From: Paenibacillus sp. FSL R5-0766
GTDB lineage: Bacteria > Bacillota > Bacilli > Paenibacillales > Paenibacillaceae
DNA: 64,000 bases
Reading direction: 5' to 3'
Assembly (NCBI RefSeq): GCF_037971845.1
Contig: NZ_CP150227.1
Location: forward strand, 5,022,001 to 5,086,000
In this document: in pieces, positions 48,426-57,032 of the stretch
Numbering within the stretch: position 1 is the stretch's first letter
Layout: every line of letters starts with the position of its first letter
Translations under genes and position numbers: made by a program
The notes under the pieces: model-generated
Told to the model about the DNA's origin: nothing
Seen by the model: the letters and a program-made list of their open reading frames with translations, nothing else
Databases searched by the model: none

Positions 48426-48476
48426 CTCGGAACCAGCACAATGGATAGTCAGTTGTGTATCGTCCAATTCATATGA

Positions 48477-48528
48477 AAAAAAGCATGCAGAAAAACATCC
48501 TTATGGATGTCTCCTGCATGCTTTTTAC
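48477..48528. terminator. Bidirectional terminator between DUF1697 and hsp20
   Basis: AAAAAGCATGCAG pairs with CTGCATGCTTTTT, with an inner ACATCC/GGATGT stem; T runs on both strands. Confidence 0.93.
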
Positions 48529-48559
48529 CATGTTAGGAAACTATTTTTTCCACTGTGTA

Positions 48560-49003
48560 TCAGTCAATTTGAATGCGTCTGCGAGATTGATCATCACCAG
48601 GACGTTTCGGAATCTCGAGTTTCAGCACACCTTCTTCCAATCTGGCCTTAATGTGCTCCTCATCAATATGATCAACATAGAATCGCCGGATAAATTCGCC
48701 GGAACGGCGTTCCTGCCGTATGATTCGATTGGAGTCATCCTTCTGCTCCACTATATCATTGCGTTTGGCACGAATAATCAATTCGTTACCTTGAACCTGA
48801 ATGTCGATATCCTCTTTGGCAATGCCCGGAAGCTCGGCTTCTACCGAATATTTGTCTTCTTCCTCACGAATGTCGGTGCGAAATGGCTGGGAGCCAGTTC
48901 CAAAAGGGGAGAGGAATGAGTTCTCAACCATGTCATTGAAGGATTTCAACATGTGTCCGAACGGGTCTTCATTTCGTTTACGAAACGGAATCAGATCAAA
49001 CAT
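48560..49003 (-). CDS. Small heat-shock protein, Hsp20/alpha-crystallin family
   Basis: Start ATG at 49003 follows AAAGGAG; a longer frame to 49084 adds an unlikely hydrophobic tail. 147 residues: N-terminal arm MFDLIPFRKR..., alpha-crystallin domain about 40-135 (YSVEAELPGIAKEDIDIQVQ, SGEFIRRFYVDHIDEEHIKA, GVLKLEIPK). It holds unfolding proteins under stress. It lacks the usual C-terminal I/V-x-I tail and ends RRRIQID, where IQI may serve. No CIRCE element was seen nearby. Confidence 0.93.
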   Translation of the reverse strand: MFDLIPFRKRNEDPFGHMLKSFNDMVENSFLSPFGTGSQPFRTDIREEEDKYSVEAELPGIAKEDIDIQVQGNELIIRAKRNDIVEQKDDSNRIIRQERRSGEFIRRFYVDHIDEEHIKARLEEGVLKLEIPKRPGDDQSRRRIQID

Positions 49004-49194
49004 GAAAATCAGCTCCTTTTGTGTGGTTGGTTTATTGGTGTTGCTTACATTGATTATTATAATACCCGTGCAAATAAGGCTCAAAGTCTGTAAAAGACGA
49101 AAAAAACCGATTTTCTTTCATCATGGTTCACTATTTTAAAATAGATCCTATTTTCTTTTATTTTGACCTTATTTGATCTTCTGACTTTGTCTGA

Positions 49195-50397
49195 CTATAA
49201 CGAATGAATGGGGTCCGATACAGTATTGGATTGATTCTTCCTCATTCCTAGCATCATGATTGCCAGCAAGACAACCAGAACAGCTACGAGCATAAATGGA
49301 ACATGTTTGTCCACCTGATAGAGTGTCGTTGTAAGTAAAGGCGTAATGACGGCGGATATCCCCTGAATCGCTGCTACCAATCCCGCTGCACCTCCCTGCT
49401 GTTCTTTGCTAACTGCCAGCGAAGCACCTGCCATGAACCCGGGCATCATCAGACCTGCACCCATGCCAAACAGGAAAAACGAGAAATAATACATGGATAA
49501 CACATTGAAAACCAAAAACAGGATCATGCTTGCGATCAGGAAAAGGGACCCGAGCAAAATCATTGGGCATGGTTTCCATTTCAACCATTTCATCTGAATG
49601 ACCTGCATGATCAACATCGCTGCTCCAGAGAACATGAGTCCAAACGAAACCATTCGGGCCGTCGCCGCTGAGGATAGAGCCAGTTGATCCTGAAAATAAA
49701 ATCCCCCGACAACCTGTAGTGTCATGATACCCATCATCGTGACCAAGCCGGCAGCAAGGTACATTCGTAAACCACCTTGGAACGGGTTGACTTTAGGCAG
49801 TTTTGCCTGAATGACCGGTTTGGCTGACGGGATTAACAACAAGGCAATAATAAACGCAGCTATCGCTATAAAAATGCCAAAATAAAGCGGCCAGAGCAGA
49901 CCGATAAGGGTAAATGCTCCTGCAATCGCAGGTCCAAATACTAGGCCAAGTCCATTCGCAGCACTGATAATCGCCATCCCACTTCCCCGCTCCTCCCCTT
50001 CTGTCACATCACCCATATAGGCCTGGGCAGAAGAAAGTACGGCAGGAATAAACATGCCAATCAGACTGCGCGTCACAATCAGAAGGGTTAACAGTAGCCC
50101 TCCTCCGATCCATGCATTTAATCCCCCGTACAATGCCAGTGCAAATAATGCACAGCTCACAGACATTCCTATGAACCCAATCAATATGATGGGTTTTCTA
50201 CCCTTCAGATCACTGAATCTTCCCCATATCGGAGCCATGACAGCCATCATAATGGACCCAAGCGATATAATAAGACCGGAATGACTTTCTTTCATGCCCA
50301 ACTCGCGAATAAGCGGTGGCATAATAGGTGCAATCAGCATCAGACCCAACATCGCTGCAAATACGCTAAAAAAAATACTTCCTCTGATTCTATTCAT
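49195..50397 (-). CDS. MFS exporter
   Basis: 400 residues with twelve membrane helices; GAGGAG before the ATG. Motif A is clear (WGRFSDLKGRKPIIL), and motif C-like ISAANGLGLVFGPAIAG occurs in helix 5, so it is a proton-coupled exporter. Its upstream neighbour is an AraC regulator with a Fur box, which makes siderophore or chelate export one possibility (inference). An inverted repeat (50422-50439) just before the start is a likely operator. Confidence 0.88.
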   Translation of the reverse strand: MNRIRGSIFFSVFAAMLGLMLIAPIMPPLIRELGMKESHSGLIISLGSIMMAVMAPIWGRFSDLKGRKPIILIGFIGMSVSCALFALALYGGLNAWIGGGLLLTLLIVTRSLIGMFIPAVLSSAQAYMGDVTEGEERGSGMAIISAANGLGLVFGPAIAGAFTLIGLLWPLYFGIFIAIAAFIIALLLIPSAKPVIQAKLPKVNPFQGGLRMYLAAGLVTMMGIMTLQVVGGFYFQDQLALSSAATARMVSFGLMFSGAAMLIMQVIQMKWLKWKPCPMILLGSLFLIASMILFLVFNVLSMYYFSFFLFGMGAGLMMPGFMAGASLAVSKEQQGGAAGLVAAIQGISAVITPLLTTTLYQVDKHVPFMLVAVLVVLLAIMMLGMRKNQSNTVSDPIHSL

Positions 50398-50421
50398 GTT
50401 TGTACACTCCTCTATATTTCA

Positions 50422-50439
50422 GTACAGTACCCACTGTAC
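50422..50439. promoter_or_regulatory. Inverted-repeat operator before the MFS exporter
   Basis: GTACAGT (50422-50428), four bases, ACTGTAC (50433-50439); seven-base perfect arms at promoter distance from the start codon, typical of dimeric repressors such as TetR or GntR types. Confidence 0.6.
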
Positions 50440-50521
50440 CTGGAGTATACAAGGCTGAGTGAATCCCCACTGCCTCTATACGGAACAATTCACGGCAAGA
50501 CGGATTTATTAATCTTATTTT

Positions 50522-50715
50522 AAATAAGATCAACCCTTAAAACTTTACACCAGACCACTACGATTACAGTACCATCTTCCGATCGCTGTTATCACCGGAT
50601 TTCCGTGATTCCCTTCTATTAAAGGGAGAAATCCGTTGATAAAGGCGAACGCTCCGCTTCTCCAGACTGGTTCTGCACTCTTCGTTCTCGTGTAAAGTTT
50701 CTGTTCATCTTATTT
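50522..50715. repeat. MITE-like nested inverted-repeat element, about 194 bp
   Basis: Outer arms AAATAAGATCAAC (50522-50534) and GTTCATCTTATTT (50703-50715), 12 of 13 matching; second arms AAACTTTACAC (50540-50550) and GTGTAAAGTTT (50690-50700), perfect; and an inner long hairpin (50589-50642: TTATCA..GGATTT..TCCCTT with AAGGGA..AAATCC.TTGATAA). No coding capacity. The right arm contains the stop codon of the AraC gene. Confidence 0.65.
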
Positions 50716-51673
50716 AATAAATCTTTTTCATCTCGGAAGGCTTCACACCGAATTTGCGATAAAATTGCTGCGAAAAGGCACTGACATTGCTGTAACCAAC
50801 CGCAATGGCGGCCTCGGTGACGTTGTTATTCTGATTGCGCAGCAACTTCATGGCGTTGTCGAGACGAACCTGACGCAAATATTCGAACACCGTGCTTCCG
50901 AAAAGTGCCTTGAATCCTTTTTTTAATTTAAAATCGTTAAGACCTACTTGTCTGGACAATGCTAGCAAAGATGGAGGATCTACCATACAGGCCTCCATAA
51001 TCTCCCGTGCCGTATGTAACTTCCGGATGTCCTCTCTCGAGAGTCCCGCGGGAATTGGCGCCAGATCAAACAATTGAATCATAAATCGATTTAAGATCTC
51101 CAACGCTGTCGCTTCCATCATTAAGGATGATCGATAACTATTGTTTAATTCTACAATGAGACTGTCGATCATCGTTCGTATCCGATTATCCAATTGAAAT
51201 ACAATCGGCTTGAACACTTTTCGCCCTAAAACCTGATTAAACGCAATCGACTTGAAACCGCCCAGTTGTGCCGCCGCATAATTGAACAGAGAAACCGGAA
51301 TCCCCAGCGAAAAAGACGTATACTGCTCCCTTGCCGGAGGATGGAACCACGCTTCGAAATCATGCATAAAAATAAGGGCCCCTTGCCCTATCGATAATGA
51401 ATAGTCCTGACCGGATATATCCACATGTCGCTCTCCTGACAAGGCAAATTGCAATTCCACGATGGGTGTCTCCGACGCAAAATACGTAGGATAAGGCTGA
51501 TGATATTCAACCTGGGAATATAAAATCTCAATGCCACTGTATGTTGTCACTCTTTTGACCTTACCGCTACCCGCCTTGGGAGAGAGCAGATACGTGTGTT
51601 CATCTTGCTGACTGTAAGGCTCCTGGGTCAGGTAATGCTGATATACTACGCCTAATGCATCATCCGTGCGCAT
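50714..51673 (-). CDS. AraC-family transcriptional regulator, probably iron-controlled
   Basis: 319 residues, GAGGTGA before the ATG. N-terminal cupin-like region (about 1-200) and C-terminal double helix-turn-helix (about 220-317: LLALSRQVGLNDFKLKKGF, AAIAVGYSNVSAFSQQFYRKFG). The layout resembles iron/siderophore-responsive AraC regulators such as PchR. A Fur box lies 59 bp upstream. The MFS exporter gene downstream is its likely target or partner. Its stop codon lies within an inverted-repeat element. Confidence 0.88.
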   Translation of the reverse strand: MRTDDALGVVYQHYLTQEPYSQQDEHTYLLSPKAGSGKVKRVTTYSGIEILYSQVEYHQPYPTYFASETPIVELQFALSGERHVDISGQDYSLSIGQGALIFMHDFEAWFHPPAREQYTSFSLGIPVSLFNYAAAQLGGFKSIAFNQVLGRKVFKPIVFQLDNRIRTMIDSLIVELNNSYRSSLMMEATALEILNRFMIQLFDLAPIPAGLSREDIRKLHTAREIMEACMVDPPSLLALSRQVGLNDFKLKKGFKALFGSTVFEYLRQVRLDNAMKLLRNQNNNVTEAAIAVGYSNVSAFSQQFYRKFGVKPSEMKKIY

Positions 51674-51731
51674 GGGTATTCACCTCGCCTATATCTTGAT
51701 CAGACTTGTCAGTAAAAAAGCCCGAATTAAT

Positions 51732-51746
51732 TGATAATGATTCTCA
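51732..51746. promoter_or_regulatory. Fur box before the AraC regulator
   Basis: TGATAATGATTCTCA (minus strand TGAGAATCATTATCA) fits the 7-1-7 Fur core with one mismatch. The rest of the gap to the next gene at 51993 shows nothing firm. Confidence 0.8.
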
Positions 51747-51992
51747 ATTATGATTCTAGCGTATTTTCGCCCGTTCGACCAGTCCTATATATATGAAGGC
51801 TCACGTCTGCTTTTTTCTTCATGTGCAACATCATTTTATACGCTAACTTACATATCCAATTTGGAAAAATATCTCTTATCAAACCTTTTACACAAATCGC
51901 AGACTTCTCTTACCTCACCTTAACATTAGCTCCCTATACTAAAACAATTGTATAACTCATTACACACGAAACGATAAAGGGGATCTGGAACA

Positions 51993-53579
51993 TTGAAAAA
52001 GAGAAATCAATGGCTCGCCGTTCTGTCGATGACTGCCATTCTTACCGCAGGAGCAACCAGCTACACATCCATGATTCATGCCGCTGACGCAACTAAAACC
52101 ACCAATGATCATGTCGTACTGCGCACAGCCATCCAAAATATGCAGGGTACGGTCACATGGAACGGAAGCAGACGCAGTGTTGATATCCAGATCGCAGATA
52201 CTAAAGTACAACTTCCAATAGGAACGTCTTCAGCCACCATCAACGGTGTGAAAACCCCTTTGGACAGTAAAAGCTACATTACCAAAGGTACAACGTATGT
52301 ATCTTCCCAAACGCTAAAATTAATTACGGATCAACTGATCCTGAAACAAAATAAAACCGGTTTTGAACAGACCGCATCGTTTCAGATGCCTGGTGGCAAA
52401 GCAGAAATATCAGCCTCTACGCCAGATGGACAGCGCCTGCTCGTAACCGAAGCGGACAATGGTAGCATTGCCATACTGGATATTGCTGACTTGAAAAACA
52501 TTAACGTATTAAAGACAGTCAGCTTCCATGACCTCTCCGCCAAAGCTGAAGTCACAAGCGTAACCGTGTCCAAAGATGGCAAATATGGTCTTGCAGTTAT
52601 TCGCACAGGGGATACGGACAGTGAAGCAAACAAAGGGTTACTTGCCATTGTGGATCTGACAACCTACAAAACCGTCAAAACGTATGAACTCGGTATTGGT
52701 CCTGACTCGATTGCACTGTCACCTGACGGTCTGCATGCGGTGATCGCCATAGAGGATGAAGAGCTGAATACAGCTGCGGATGAAATTGACTATGCCAACA
52801 CCAAACGTCCGGGTAGCATTATAGTAGTATCTTTTGCTGGCGGGAACGTATTGGAGGGTGAGATCACCAACTTACCGGTCTCTCTGGACAATGTAAAAGG
52901 TGCCATCTATCCGCATGATCCACAACCAGAGTATGTTGCTATTAGTCCAGATAGTAAAACAGCAGCCATCACGCTACAGGAAAACAATGTCGTTGCCATC
53001 GTAGATCTGGAGACAAAAAAAATCAGCTCAATCTTCGCTCTGGGTACCACTTCACATCAAGCAGATCTGAAAGATGATGGTATCGTTCAGTTTAAAGAGA
53101 CGTTGACCGCTCGTTATGAACCGGATGGGATTGCTTTCTCGGCAGATGGTAAATACCTGCTGACAGCTAACGAAGGGGATTTGGGCAAGAATGAATTTGA
53201 GGATGGTGTAAAAGCAGGCGGACGTAATATTGCTGTCTGGAATTTGCAAGGCCAGTGGATGTACGATAGTCAGAATCTCATTGACGAGGCAACCGCTATG
53301 GTCGGCTTGTATCCGGATGATCGCAGTCCCAACAAGGGAAGTGAAGTGGAGAACCTGACCGTTGCTACTGTAGACGGCACTACGTATGCAGCCGTAGCTT
53401 CCGAAAGGGCAGATGCCATTTTGTTCTTTGATCTTGCTGATCCGGTCAATCCGGACTACCTGGGTCTGATTCCTACAGCTGGAGAATCACCAGAGGGAAT
53501 TCATCGTGTTAACGGACGAAGCCTGTTTGTGAGTGCAGATGAAAGCACGGGAACACTTAGTTTTTTTGCCAAGAAATAG
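51993..53579 (+). CDS. Secreted beta-propeller protein with N-terminal copper-amine-oxidase-N-like domain
   Basis: TTG start at 51993 after AAAGGGGAT; signal peptide about 1-30 (ends IHA). Residues about 38-110 resemble the copper amine oxidase N-terminal (stalk) domain common in Paenibacillus secreted proteins (VQLPIGTSSATINGVKTPL...GTTYVSSQTL). The rest is a beta-propeller of YncE/choice-of-anchor-I type (ISASTPDGQRLLVTEADNG, GPDSIALSPDGLHAVIA, EPDGIAFSADGKYLLTANEGD). Such proteins bind or hydrolyse esters or phosphates, or simply act as surface scaffolds; no catalytic site is assigned. Confidence 0.85.
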   Translation: MKKRNQWLAVLSMTAILTAGATSYTSMIHAADATKTTNDHVVLRTAIQNMQGTVTWNGSRRSVDIQIADTKVQLPIGTSSATINGVKTPLDSKSYITKGTTYVSSQTLKLITDQLILKQNKTGFEQTASFQMPGGKAEISASTPDGQRLLVTEADNGSIAILDIADLKNINVLKTVSFHDLSAKAEVTSVTVSKDGKYGLAVIRTGDTDSEANKGLLAIVDLTTYKTVKTYELGIGPDSIALSPDGLHAVIAIEDEELNTAADEIDYANTKRPGSIIVVSFAGGNVLEGEITNLPVSLDNVKGAIYPHDPQPEYVAISPDSKTAAITLQENNVVAIVDLETKKISSIFALGTTSHQADLKDDGIVQFKETLTARYEPDGIAFSADGKYLLTANEGDLGKNEFEDGVKAGGRNIAVWNLQGQWMYDSQNLIDEATAMVGLYPDDRSPNKGSEVENLTVATVDGTTYAAVASERADAILFFDLADPVNPDYLGLIPTAGESPEGIHRVNGRSLFVSADESTGTLSFFAKK

Positions 53580-53713
53580 ATCAAGTGTCCTTAGTATGTA
53601 AAGGCTGAAATGAGCGGTTTCACGTTATATTGAGTAGGTGGGGGCGTAGAGCCCCTGTCCTCTCATACTATTGTACGCGCTATTCCACGTACCCACATAT
53701 AATGCTGCAAAGG

Positions 53714-53920
53714 TTATCGACGCTTCATATTTTCCAATTCCCGCCTGTTCCGCTCGACTTCCTCTTGCAACACTCGTACTTCCATCCTTAATGCGGATAC
53801 TTCCTCTTTGACGCCAGACCTCTTCATCACAAGATAGAAAACCAGATATAATACAAGACCAATCATAATAAAGAAAATTAATAGCGTTATAATACCTGCA
53901 ATACCTATAGAGCTAATCAT
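53714..53920 (-). CDS. Small membrane protein with a coiled-coil tail
   Basis: 68 residues: one N-terminal membrane helix (about 6-33, IGIAGIITLLIFFIMIGLVL) followed by a charged coiled coil (EEVSALRMEVRVLQEEVERN). AAAGGGG precedes the ATG. No known family; the tail is probably cytoplasmic and could dimerise. Its neighbours suggest no pathway. Confidence 0.7.
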   Translation of the reverse strand: MISSIGIAGIITLLIFFIMIGLVLYLVFYLVMKRSGVKEEVSALRMEVRVLQEEVERNRRELENMKRR

Positions 53921-53995
53921 AACTTTACGTTTCCCCTTTCGACATTCTATTAATTTATATTTACAACAATACCATAATTAAGCATAACGAACAGT

Positions 53996-54030
53996 ATAAA
54001 AAGCCAAGAGAGCATGCTCCCTTGGCTTTC
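53996..54030 (-). terminator. Terminator of the carboxylesterase gene
   Basis: AAAGCCAAG (54000-54008) pairs with CTTGGCTTT (54021-54029), continuing through an inner GAGCATGCTC palindrome; T run on the minus strand. Confidence 0.9.
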
Positions 54031-54063
54031 AATTTATATATATACCTTCCTATCCGGTGATCC

Positions 54064-56307
54064 TTATTCCCAGAAGAAACGACCTGCGAACACTTTTTCC
54101 GTCAACAGTTTATACGTTTCTTCAGGCAATTCTTTTTTCATCTTTGCCATAACGGCGTCTTTGCCTTGATTATATTGTGTGGACATGCCAATCTCTGCCG
54201 TTGTATTGCTAGCATCCAGACGCATGATTGGGGCGTGAGCATCTTTCGTCCAAGGTGTCCATGCCGCTAGATCAGGTGATCCACCCGTACCTGGATTGCC
54301 TGTGTACAGGAACTGCTTCAGATATGCTGCCATCGCGGCGGACAACTGATCACGTCCTGGTTTGTTTGTATCGCTAAAGTACCCATCAGGGAAGTAGGCA
54401 GCAATTCCGTCTGCATGTCCTGTATAGAAGTCCATATCCGCACCATGTGGTGCACCCAGTAACGTGAGCAAACGCTCAGAGATGACCCCAGGTTGTGTGC
54501 CCCATGCAAAACGATACGCATATACCGGTGGCTGACCTGCTTCACTGGTCAATTGCTCCGCTACACGCTCTGCATTAAAGCCTGCATAAGCTTCGCTACC
54601 GTATTTCAACGCAGCAGCATATTGTTCCGCCTTGGTTTTATCAGTAAACAGAGTCTCATCCGTGATGGATGGAGAGAAGTTTGGATCACCGAAGGCAAAA
54701 CCGGAGAACTCCGTTTCCAGGCTGCCGAGCAATACAGGAACTTTCGTATAATTGCCATTATTGATGGCGTCAAATCCTTCTTTTGGAATCACTGTGCCAT
54801 CACGGAACAGATGCGGGAATGGGTCCATACGGATTGCCGTTGCGCCAAACGCTGTGACCAGATTGTCCGCAGGCAGTGCACGCAGGTAGCTCTCCAGTTG
54901 TGACTGAGATTGCTTGCCAATCCATGCTTTTGCTTCTTCTGCATTAGCCGCTTTCCCCTCTTGCACGAGTAACTTCACAAGTACATCCTCGGATTTTTCC
55001 TCGCCTTCTTCAGGTGATACTGTCGTCAATCCTCCGCTGAAAGCAACTGCTTTTTGATACAATCCTTTGCTAAGTGGCGAGATCAGAGTTGCCAGCACAT
55101 CACGTGCACCAGCAGATTGTCCGGCCAATGTAACATTGCCTGTATCTCCGCCAAACCCTTCGATATTATCCTGCACCCACTCCAATGCACGGAATGCGTC
55201 AAGCAAACCATAGTTACCTGAGTCATCCAGGGCATTGCCTGTTTTCAGCGCTGCATTTTCGAAGAATCCAAGGGCTCCCAAACGGTAATTCACGGAAATG
55301 ATAATGCTGTTGGTGCTCCGTGCAAGCTGTTCACCTTGAAAATCTTTACCTGATCCGGTCATATTCCCGCCGCCGTGCAGGAACACCATAACCGGAAGTT
55401 TCGAACTGGTTGTGTCGGGACGCCAGATATTGAGATACAAAGAATCCTCGCTACCTACTGTATTTTTACCGGAGATCTGCAAGCTGTTCGCTGCAAATTC
55501 CTTAGCCGATCTCGTTCCTGTCCATGATTCCGGTTCTTGCGGGGCTTTCCAGCGCAGTTCACCTACTGGCGGTTTCGCGTAAGGAACACCGAGCCAACCA
55601 AGCGTGCCATATTGCTCATAGGTCTTGCCATCAATCGCGCCATACTTGGTCTGTTGCACCGTTTGAGGTTTGAACGCCCCAGCTTCTTTATGTTTCAACC
55701 AACTCTGCTCCAAGGTTCCACTGCCATTCTTGAGCTGTATCTGCAAAGCCTGTGCGGTTGCCTCTGCCATCAGGCGGTTGGTAAGTTGACTCGCTCCCTT
55801 CCCTTGAAGCGCCTTGATTCCTTTACCAGCCGCATAGGTGGAAGCCGCTCCCTGCTCATAATCCGAACCCGCTTCATATCCAAGCACCTTCAGCAGCATT
55901 TCGGCATAACCTTCCGCTGTAAGTGGTGCATTAGGTTCAAACTTCTCCGTTCCTGTTACGATCTCAGCCACATACGGATGCTGCTTCAAGTAACCAACGA
56001 CCGGTTGCAATACTTTGCCTGCCTGAGCGGCATCTTCATACGTTTCCGTTCCCTGATAGGCGAGTGATTCTTTCTCCAATCCGGACAAACGCAAGTAAAG
56101 TACTGCGGCCTGAATGCGTGTGGCCTTTTTGTTCAGATAAGCTGCATTAACACCTTGACCGCTGCCGCGAATAAGCTCGGATTGGATCAGCTTGTCCATC
56201 TCTGCTGAAGAAGAGGTTGTTGTGTTCCCTGCTGCATAAGCTGGTAGAGCGGATACACATAACCCCAGAATTGTTGCCACGGCAATCGAACGTTTAATGG
56301 TTTTCAT
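54064..56307 (-). CDS. Secreted type-B carboxylesterase with N-terminal SLH-like domains
   Basis: Start ATG at 56307 follows GAGGAG and begins a signal peptide (ends AYA); a longer frame to 56355 is unlikely. Residues about 35-215 look like degenerate S-layer homology units (ATRIQAAVLYLRLSGL, FEPNAPLTAEGYAEMLLKVLGY). The carboxylesterase type-B domain (about 225-747) shows GVPYAKPPVGELRW, EDSLYLNIWRP, the oxyanion motif FLHGGG, the nucleophile in GQSAGA (about residue 398) and the histidine region APHGADMDF. Probably it de-esterifies plant polysaccharides at the cell wall. Control seems to be by cre sites and a LicT-type antiterminator leader (56512-56752). Confidence 0.9.
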   Translation of the reverse strand: MKTIKRSIAVATILGLCVSALPAYAAGNTTTSSSAEMDKLIQSELIRGSGQGVNAAYLNKKATRIQAAVLYLRLSGLEKESLAYQGTETYEDAAQAGKVLQPVVGYLKQHPYVAEIVTGTEKFEPNAPLTAEGYAEMLLKVLGYEAGSDYEQGAASTYAAGKGIKALQGKGASQLTNRLMAEATAQALQIQLKNGSGTLEQSWLKHKEAGAFKPQTVQQTKYGAIDGKTYEQYGTLGWLGVPYAKPPVGELRWKAPQEPESWTGTRSAKEFAANSLQISGKNTVGSEDSLYLNIWRPDTTSSKLPVMVFLHGGGNMTGSGKDFQGEQLARSTNSIIISVNYRLGALGFFENAALKTGNALDDSGNYGLLDAFRALEWVQDNIEGFGGDTGNVTLAGQSAGARDVLATLISPLSKGLYQKAVAFSGGLTTVSPEEGEEKSEDVLVKLLVQEGKAANAEEAKAWIGKQSQSQLESYLRALPADNLVTAFGATAIRMDPFPHLFRDGTVIPKEGFDAINNGNYTKVPVLLGSLETEFSGFAFGDPNFSPSITDETLFTDKTKAEQYAAALKYGSEAYAGFNAERVAEQLTSEAGQPPVYAYRFAWGTQPGVISERLLTLLGAPHGADMDFYTGHADGIAAYFPDGYFSDTNKPGRDQLSAAMAAYLKQFLYTGNPGTGGSPDLAAWTPWTKDAHAPIMRLDASNTTAEIGMSTQYNQGKDAVMAKMKKELPEETYKLLTEKVFAGRFFWE

Positions 56308-56511
56308 GTCATAAATCTCCTCGCTGTCGAATAGTGTGTGATGGGATAATTTCATTGGAAATGTTCACTTGAGATGTGTATCTAGGAATCAGTATTCCAA
56401 TGTCTGGATGAGTCTATATCTCTATTTAGGAAAAATGGTCTGCTGCGCTCCTTTCTGCTTAACCTATCTGCTACGGCGCTTACGGTCATGCCATCAGGCA
56501 TTTTTTTATAT

Positions 56512-56577
56512 AAAAAAACCTGAACCGAAGGCAAACAGACATCGCTTTAGCGTGGTCTACTGCCCTCAATTCAGGTT
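56512..56577 (-). terminator. Conditional terminator in the carboxylesterase leader
   Basis: AACCTGAA (56517-56524, plus view) pairs with TTCAGGTT (56570-56577), extended by GAAGGCA/TGCCCTC (one G-U in the RNA) and AGAC/GTCT inner stems; on the minus strand seven T follow. The RAT hairpin overlaps its 5' arm. A small ATGCC/GGCAT hairpin with its own T run on the plus strand adjoins at about 56488-56507. Confidence 0.85.
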
Positions 56578-56600
56578 TTGCCTGCAATCAGTAACAACCC
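56573..56600 (-). promoter_or_regulatory. RAT-type antiterminator before the carboxylesterase
   Basis: Minus strand GGGTTGTTACTG, ATT, GCAGGCAAAACCT: the LicT/SacT/BglG recognition hairpin, directly overlapping the following terminator. Confidence 0.88.
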
Positions 56601-56629
56601 TGAGGAATGAGGTTCATTCCATATGAAAA

Positions 56630-56643
56630 TGTAAACGCAATCA
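56630..56643. promoter_or_regulatory. cre site (proximal) before the carboxylesterase
   Basis: TGTAAACGCAATCA, differing from the cre of the DUF1593 gene by one base and lying at a similar distance from its RAT. The matching -10 position here is poor. Confidence 0.75.
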
Positions 56644-56682
56644 ATCGTTTGGTAACTAAAGAGTCAACGAATGAACTGACAC

Positions 56683-56711
56683 AGGTATTGCCCTAAACAC
56701 GGTTACAATCC
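56683..56711 (-). promoter_or_regulatory. Second, degenerate RAT-like element
   Basis: Minus strand GGATTGTAACC, GTGTTTAG, GGCAATACCT: same framework as the proximal RAT with several changes. No terminator follows it. Confidence 0.5.
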
Positions 56712-56724
56712 TGTTGTTATGGTG

Positions 56725-56753
56725 ATGTTAGCACATAATGTAAGCGTTCGCAA
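56725..56753 (-). promoter_or_regulatory. Candidate promoter of the carboxylesterase leader
   Basis: TTGCGA (56748-56753), 17-bp spacer, TAACAT (56725-56730) on the minus strand, overlapped by the distal cre. Confidence 0.5.
56739..56752. promoter_or_regulatory. cre site (distal) before the carboxylesterase
   Basis: TGTAAGCGTTCGCA, one mismatch to the cre consensus, sitting on the candidate promoter. Confidence 0.75.
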
Positions 56754-56932
56754 TACCTTTTTTTTAATCGTCAATATATGATCTTTGACAGGGTAACATT
56801 AAAAAACTGCGTTCTCATGCGGGTTTAAACTCAACTTACAACATGATGATCTATAAATACTGTCTCTTAATTCGTCGACTCCTCTTTTTGTCCAGTTCAC
56901 CTGAATTCCAGCATCCTTCACTAATCGTAAAT

Positions 56933-56971
56933 TTTACATATAGTTAATCCATTTCATACGTTAGTTTAGCA
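56933..56971 (+). promoter_or_regulatory. Candidate Pho box of the alkaline phosphatase gene
   Basis: TTTACA (56933), TTAATC (56944) and TTAGCA (56966) lie on an 11-bp grid (the third position, 56955, is poor), resembling the TT(A/T)ACA repeats bound by PhoP. A TATACA -10 box follows at 56979-56984. Confidence 0.55.
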
Positions 56972-57032
56972 ATTGTTGTATACACTTGGTTTGAGATACC
57001 AAACTATACATATATTCTAGGAGGATGCATTC

